From positions 18,759 to 82,758 of the forward strand of contig DASXCU010000150.1 of assembly GCA_036491035.1 (NCBI GenBank): DNA of 64,000 bases. The letters run 5' to 3'. The notes under the pieces are model-generated. The model searched no databases. It saw nothing but the letters and a program-made list of their open reading frames with translations, and was not told where the DNA came from. The translations under genes were made by a program, and so were the position numbers. The stretch comes from Galbitalea sp036491035. GTDB lineage: Bacteria > Actinomycetota > Actinomycetes > Actinomycetales > Microbacteriaceae. This document shows, in pieces, positions 62,936 through 64,000 of the stretch (positions are counted from its first letter, which is position 1; each line of letters begins with the position of its first letter).

Positions 62936-63909
62936 TTCTTCGCCTTGGCCTTTGCTCCCGATCCGATGTGGGCGGTCTTCTCCAGCTGCGCGACGCCATC
63001 CTGGATGACCTGGCCGAACAGCCAGTCCGGGTCGAGTCGCCGCAGTTCCTCGGCGAGACAGTCACGCAGACTGCGGCGGGGGAGTGAGATGTCGTGCGTC
63101 GGCTGTCCGGGCTGCTTGAGCGTCGCGATGTTCGGCACCGCGCGCTCGAGCTCGATCGTGCCGGAGGCGCGATGAAGGCGAACCCCGTGGATACCGCTGG
63201 ACCCGGTCGAGCGGTTGGACATCGTGAGCTTCACCTCGACCTGCAGCTGCTCCTGCAGCCACGCCGCAAGCAGAACCGTCGACGGCGAATCCACGGAGCC
63301 ATCCACCTCAACACCCGTGATGGGCTCGAACGGCGGCTGGTCGAGTACCGCGGCGAGCTGCGCACGCCAGAGCGTCAGGCGGGTCCACGCGAAGTCGGTG
63401 TCGCCGGGCGCATAGGTCTTTGCGATGTGCTCGAGTGCCGCGAGCGGGTTGGATGCCGCGGCCGCATCCGTGATCCGGCGCTGGGCGATTCGACCGAGAG
63501 CGGACTGGGACGCGTTGTGCGGGCCGTCTCCGGGCCACCACACGACGACGGGCGCGTCCGGAAGCAGAAGACCGGTGACCAGGCCCTCCTTGTCGCTGGC
63601 AGTGTCGCCGTAGGCGCGGACGACGATGACCTCGCTCGCGCCAGCGTCGCCGCCGACGCGGATCTGGGCATCCAGCCGAGCATCGCTGTGGTTGTGCGCA
63701 TCCCCGCTTGTCGACACGACGATGACGCGCATCGGGTGCTCGCGTGAGGCATCATTGGCCGCCTCGATCGCCTCTTCCTCTTCGCCCAGCTTGGTCGAGA
63801 TGATGAGGGTGAGTACGCGGCCGAGCGCGACGGCGCCGCCCTCCTCGCGGATCTTGACGAGGGTCTTGGAAATCTGGCTCGTCGTGGTGTCGGGCAGATC
63901 GATGATCAT
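62932..63909 (-). CDS. opcA: Glucose-6-phosphate dehydrogenase assembly protein OpcA
   Basis: OpcA is needed for assembly and redox control of G6PDH in cyanobacteria and actinobacteria. The 325-residue protein begins MIIDLPDTTTSQISKTLVKIREEGG and has VWWPGDGP and a conserved middle block; length is normal. The ATG overlaps the zwf stop (ATGA), and the gene lies between zwf and pgl as is typical. Confidence 0.95.
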   Translation of the reverse strand: MIIDLPDTTTSQISKTLVKIREEGGAVALGRVLTLIISTKLGEEEEAIEAANDASREHPMRVIVVSTSGDAHNHSDARLDAQIRVGGDAGASEVIVVRAYGDTASDKEGLVTGLLLPDAPVVVWWPGDGPHNASQSALGRIAQRRITDAAAASNPLAALEHIAKTYAPGDTDFAWTRLTLWRAQLAAVLDQPPFEPITGVEVDGSVDSPSTVLLAAWLQEQLQVEVKLTMSNRSTGSSGIHGVRLHRASGTIELERAVPNIATLKQPGQPTHDISLPRRSLRDCLAEELRRLDPDWLFGQVIQDGVAQLEKTAHIGSGAKAKAKK

Positions 63910-64000
63910 GGTCGTCTCCAGACTCGTCCGTCGCGGGCGAGCAGTTCGTCGGCGGATTCCGGCCCCCAGGTTCCGGGACGGTACTGGTCCGGCTGTCCCT
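63906..64000 (-). CDS. zwf: Glucose-6-phosphate dehydrogenase, C-terminal end only
   Basis: The last 31 codons of a minus-strand gene that enters from the right edge. The visible tail QYRPGTWGPESADELLARDG, with RVWRRP before the stop, matches the C-terminus of actinobacterial Zwf. Its TGA overlaps the opcA start by three bases. The rest of the gene is outside the window. Confidence 0.9.
   Translation of the reverse strand, partial: GQPDQYRPGTWGPESADELLARDGRVWRRP

Overview
The window is a 64 kb stretch of core chromosome from a high-GC Gram-positive bacterium, most likely an actinobacterium of the family Microbacteriaceae. Evidence for this is the high GC content, RbpA, WhiA, OpcA, a PdtaR-type ANTAR regulator, a helicase-degenerate PriA, the HGxxPAAW and Trp-operon membrane proteins, and an mIHF-like domain fused to guanylate kinase. 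The family assignment is an inference from gene content. I see no insertion sequence, prophage, CRISPR array, rRNA or clear genomic island. One tRNA gene is present.

Layout. 1-2878: the end of efp, nusB and an M3 oligopeptidase. 2879-12509: a tightly overlapping pyrimidine operon (pyrR-pyrB-pyrC-membrane protein-carA-carB-pyrF-gmk), opened by a PyrR-binding hairpin that includes the pyrR ribosome binding site. 12546-20640: rpoZ, coaBC, metK, priA, fmt, rsmB, rpe and an FKBP isomerase. 20680-27854: histidine genes (hisE, hisG, hisF, hisI), then tryptophan genes (two small membrane proteins, trpC, trpB, trpA) and lgt. 28000-35675: glutamate synthase gltB/gltD and pyk. 35672-38657: a FadR-type GntR regulator, tRNA-Leu(CAA), pdtaR, a tyrosine-phosphatase-like gene with two compensating frameshifts, and a hotdog thioesterase. 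38710-46479: polA, a PTS EIIA protein, a DUF885 peptidase, a short ThyA-like protein, rpsA and coaE. 46509-57430: a short-chain dehydrogenase, uvrB, a lipoprotein, uvrA, uvrC, rapZ and whiA. 57558-62072: sodA, gap, pgk, tpiA, secG and rbpA. 62138-64000, minus strand: pgl, opcA and the end of zwf.

Functionally the window holds most of UMP synthesis, the late steps of histidine and tryptophan synthesis, ammonia assimilation through GOGAT, the triose part of glycolysis plus pyruvate kinase, the oxidative pentose-phosphate entry, complete UvrABC excision repair, and two steps of CoA synthesis. Most genes sit in short operons with 1- or 4-base start/stop overlaps. At least eleven genes, nearly all at operon starts, have a TANNNT -10 hexamer ending exactly six bases before the start codon, the signature expected of leaderless transcripts.

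The points most worth a second look are the PyrR hairpin over the pyrR Shine-Dalgarno, the mIHF-guanylate kinase fusion, the double frameshift that removes the phosphatase signature loop, the short ThyA-like protein, the leaderless-promoter pattern, and the duplicated 21-base unit between gltB and gltD. I found no clearly undescribed multi-gene system.
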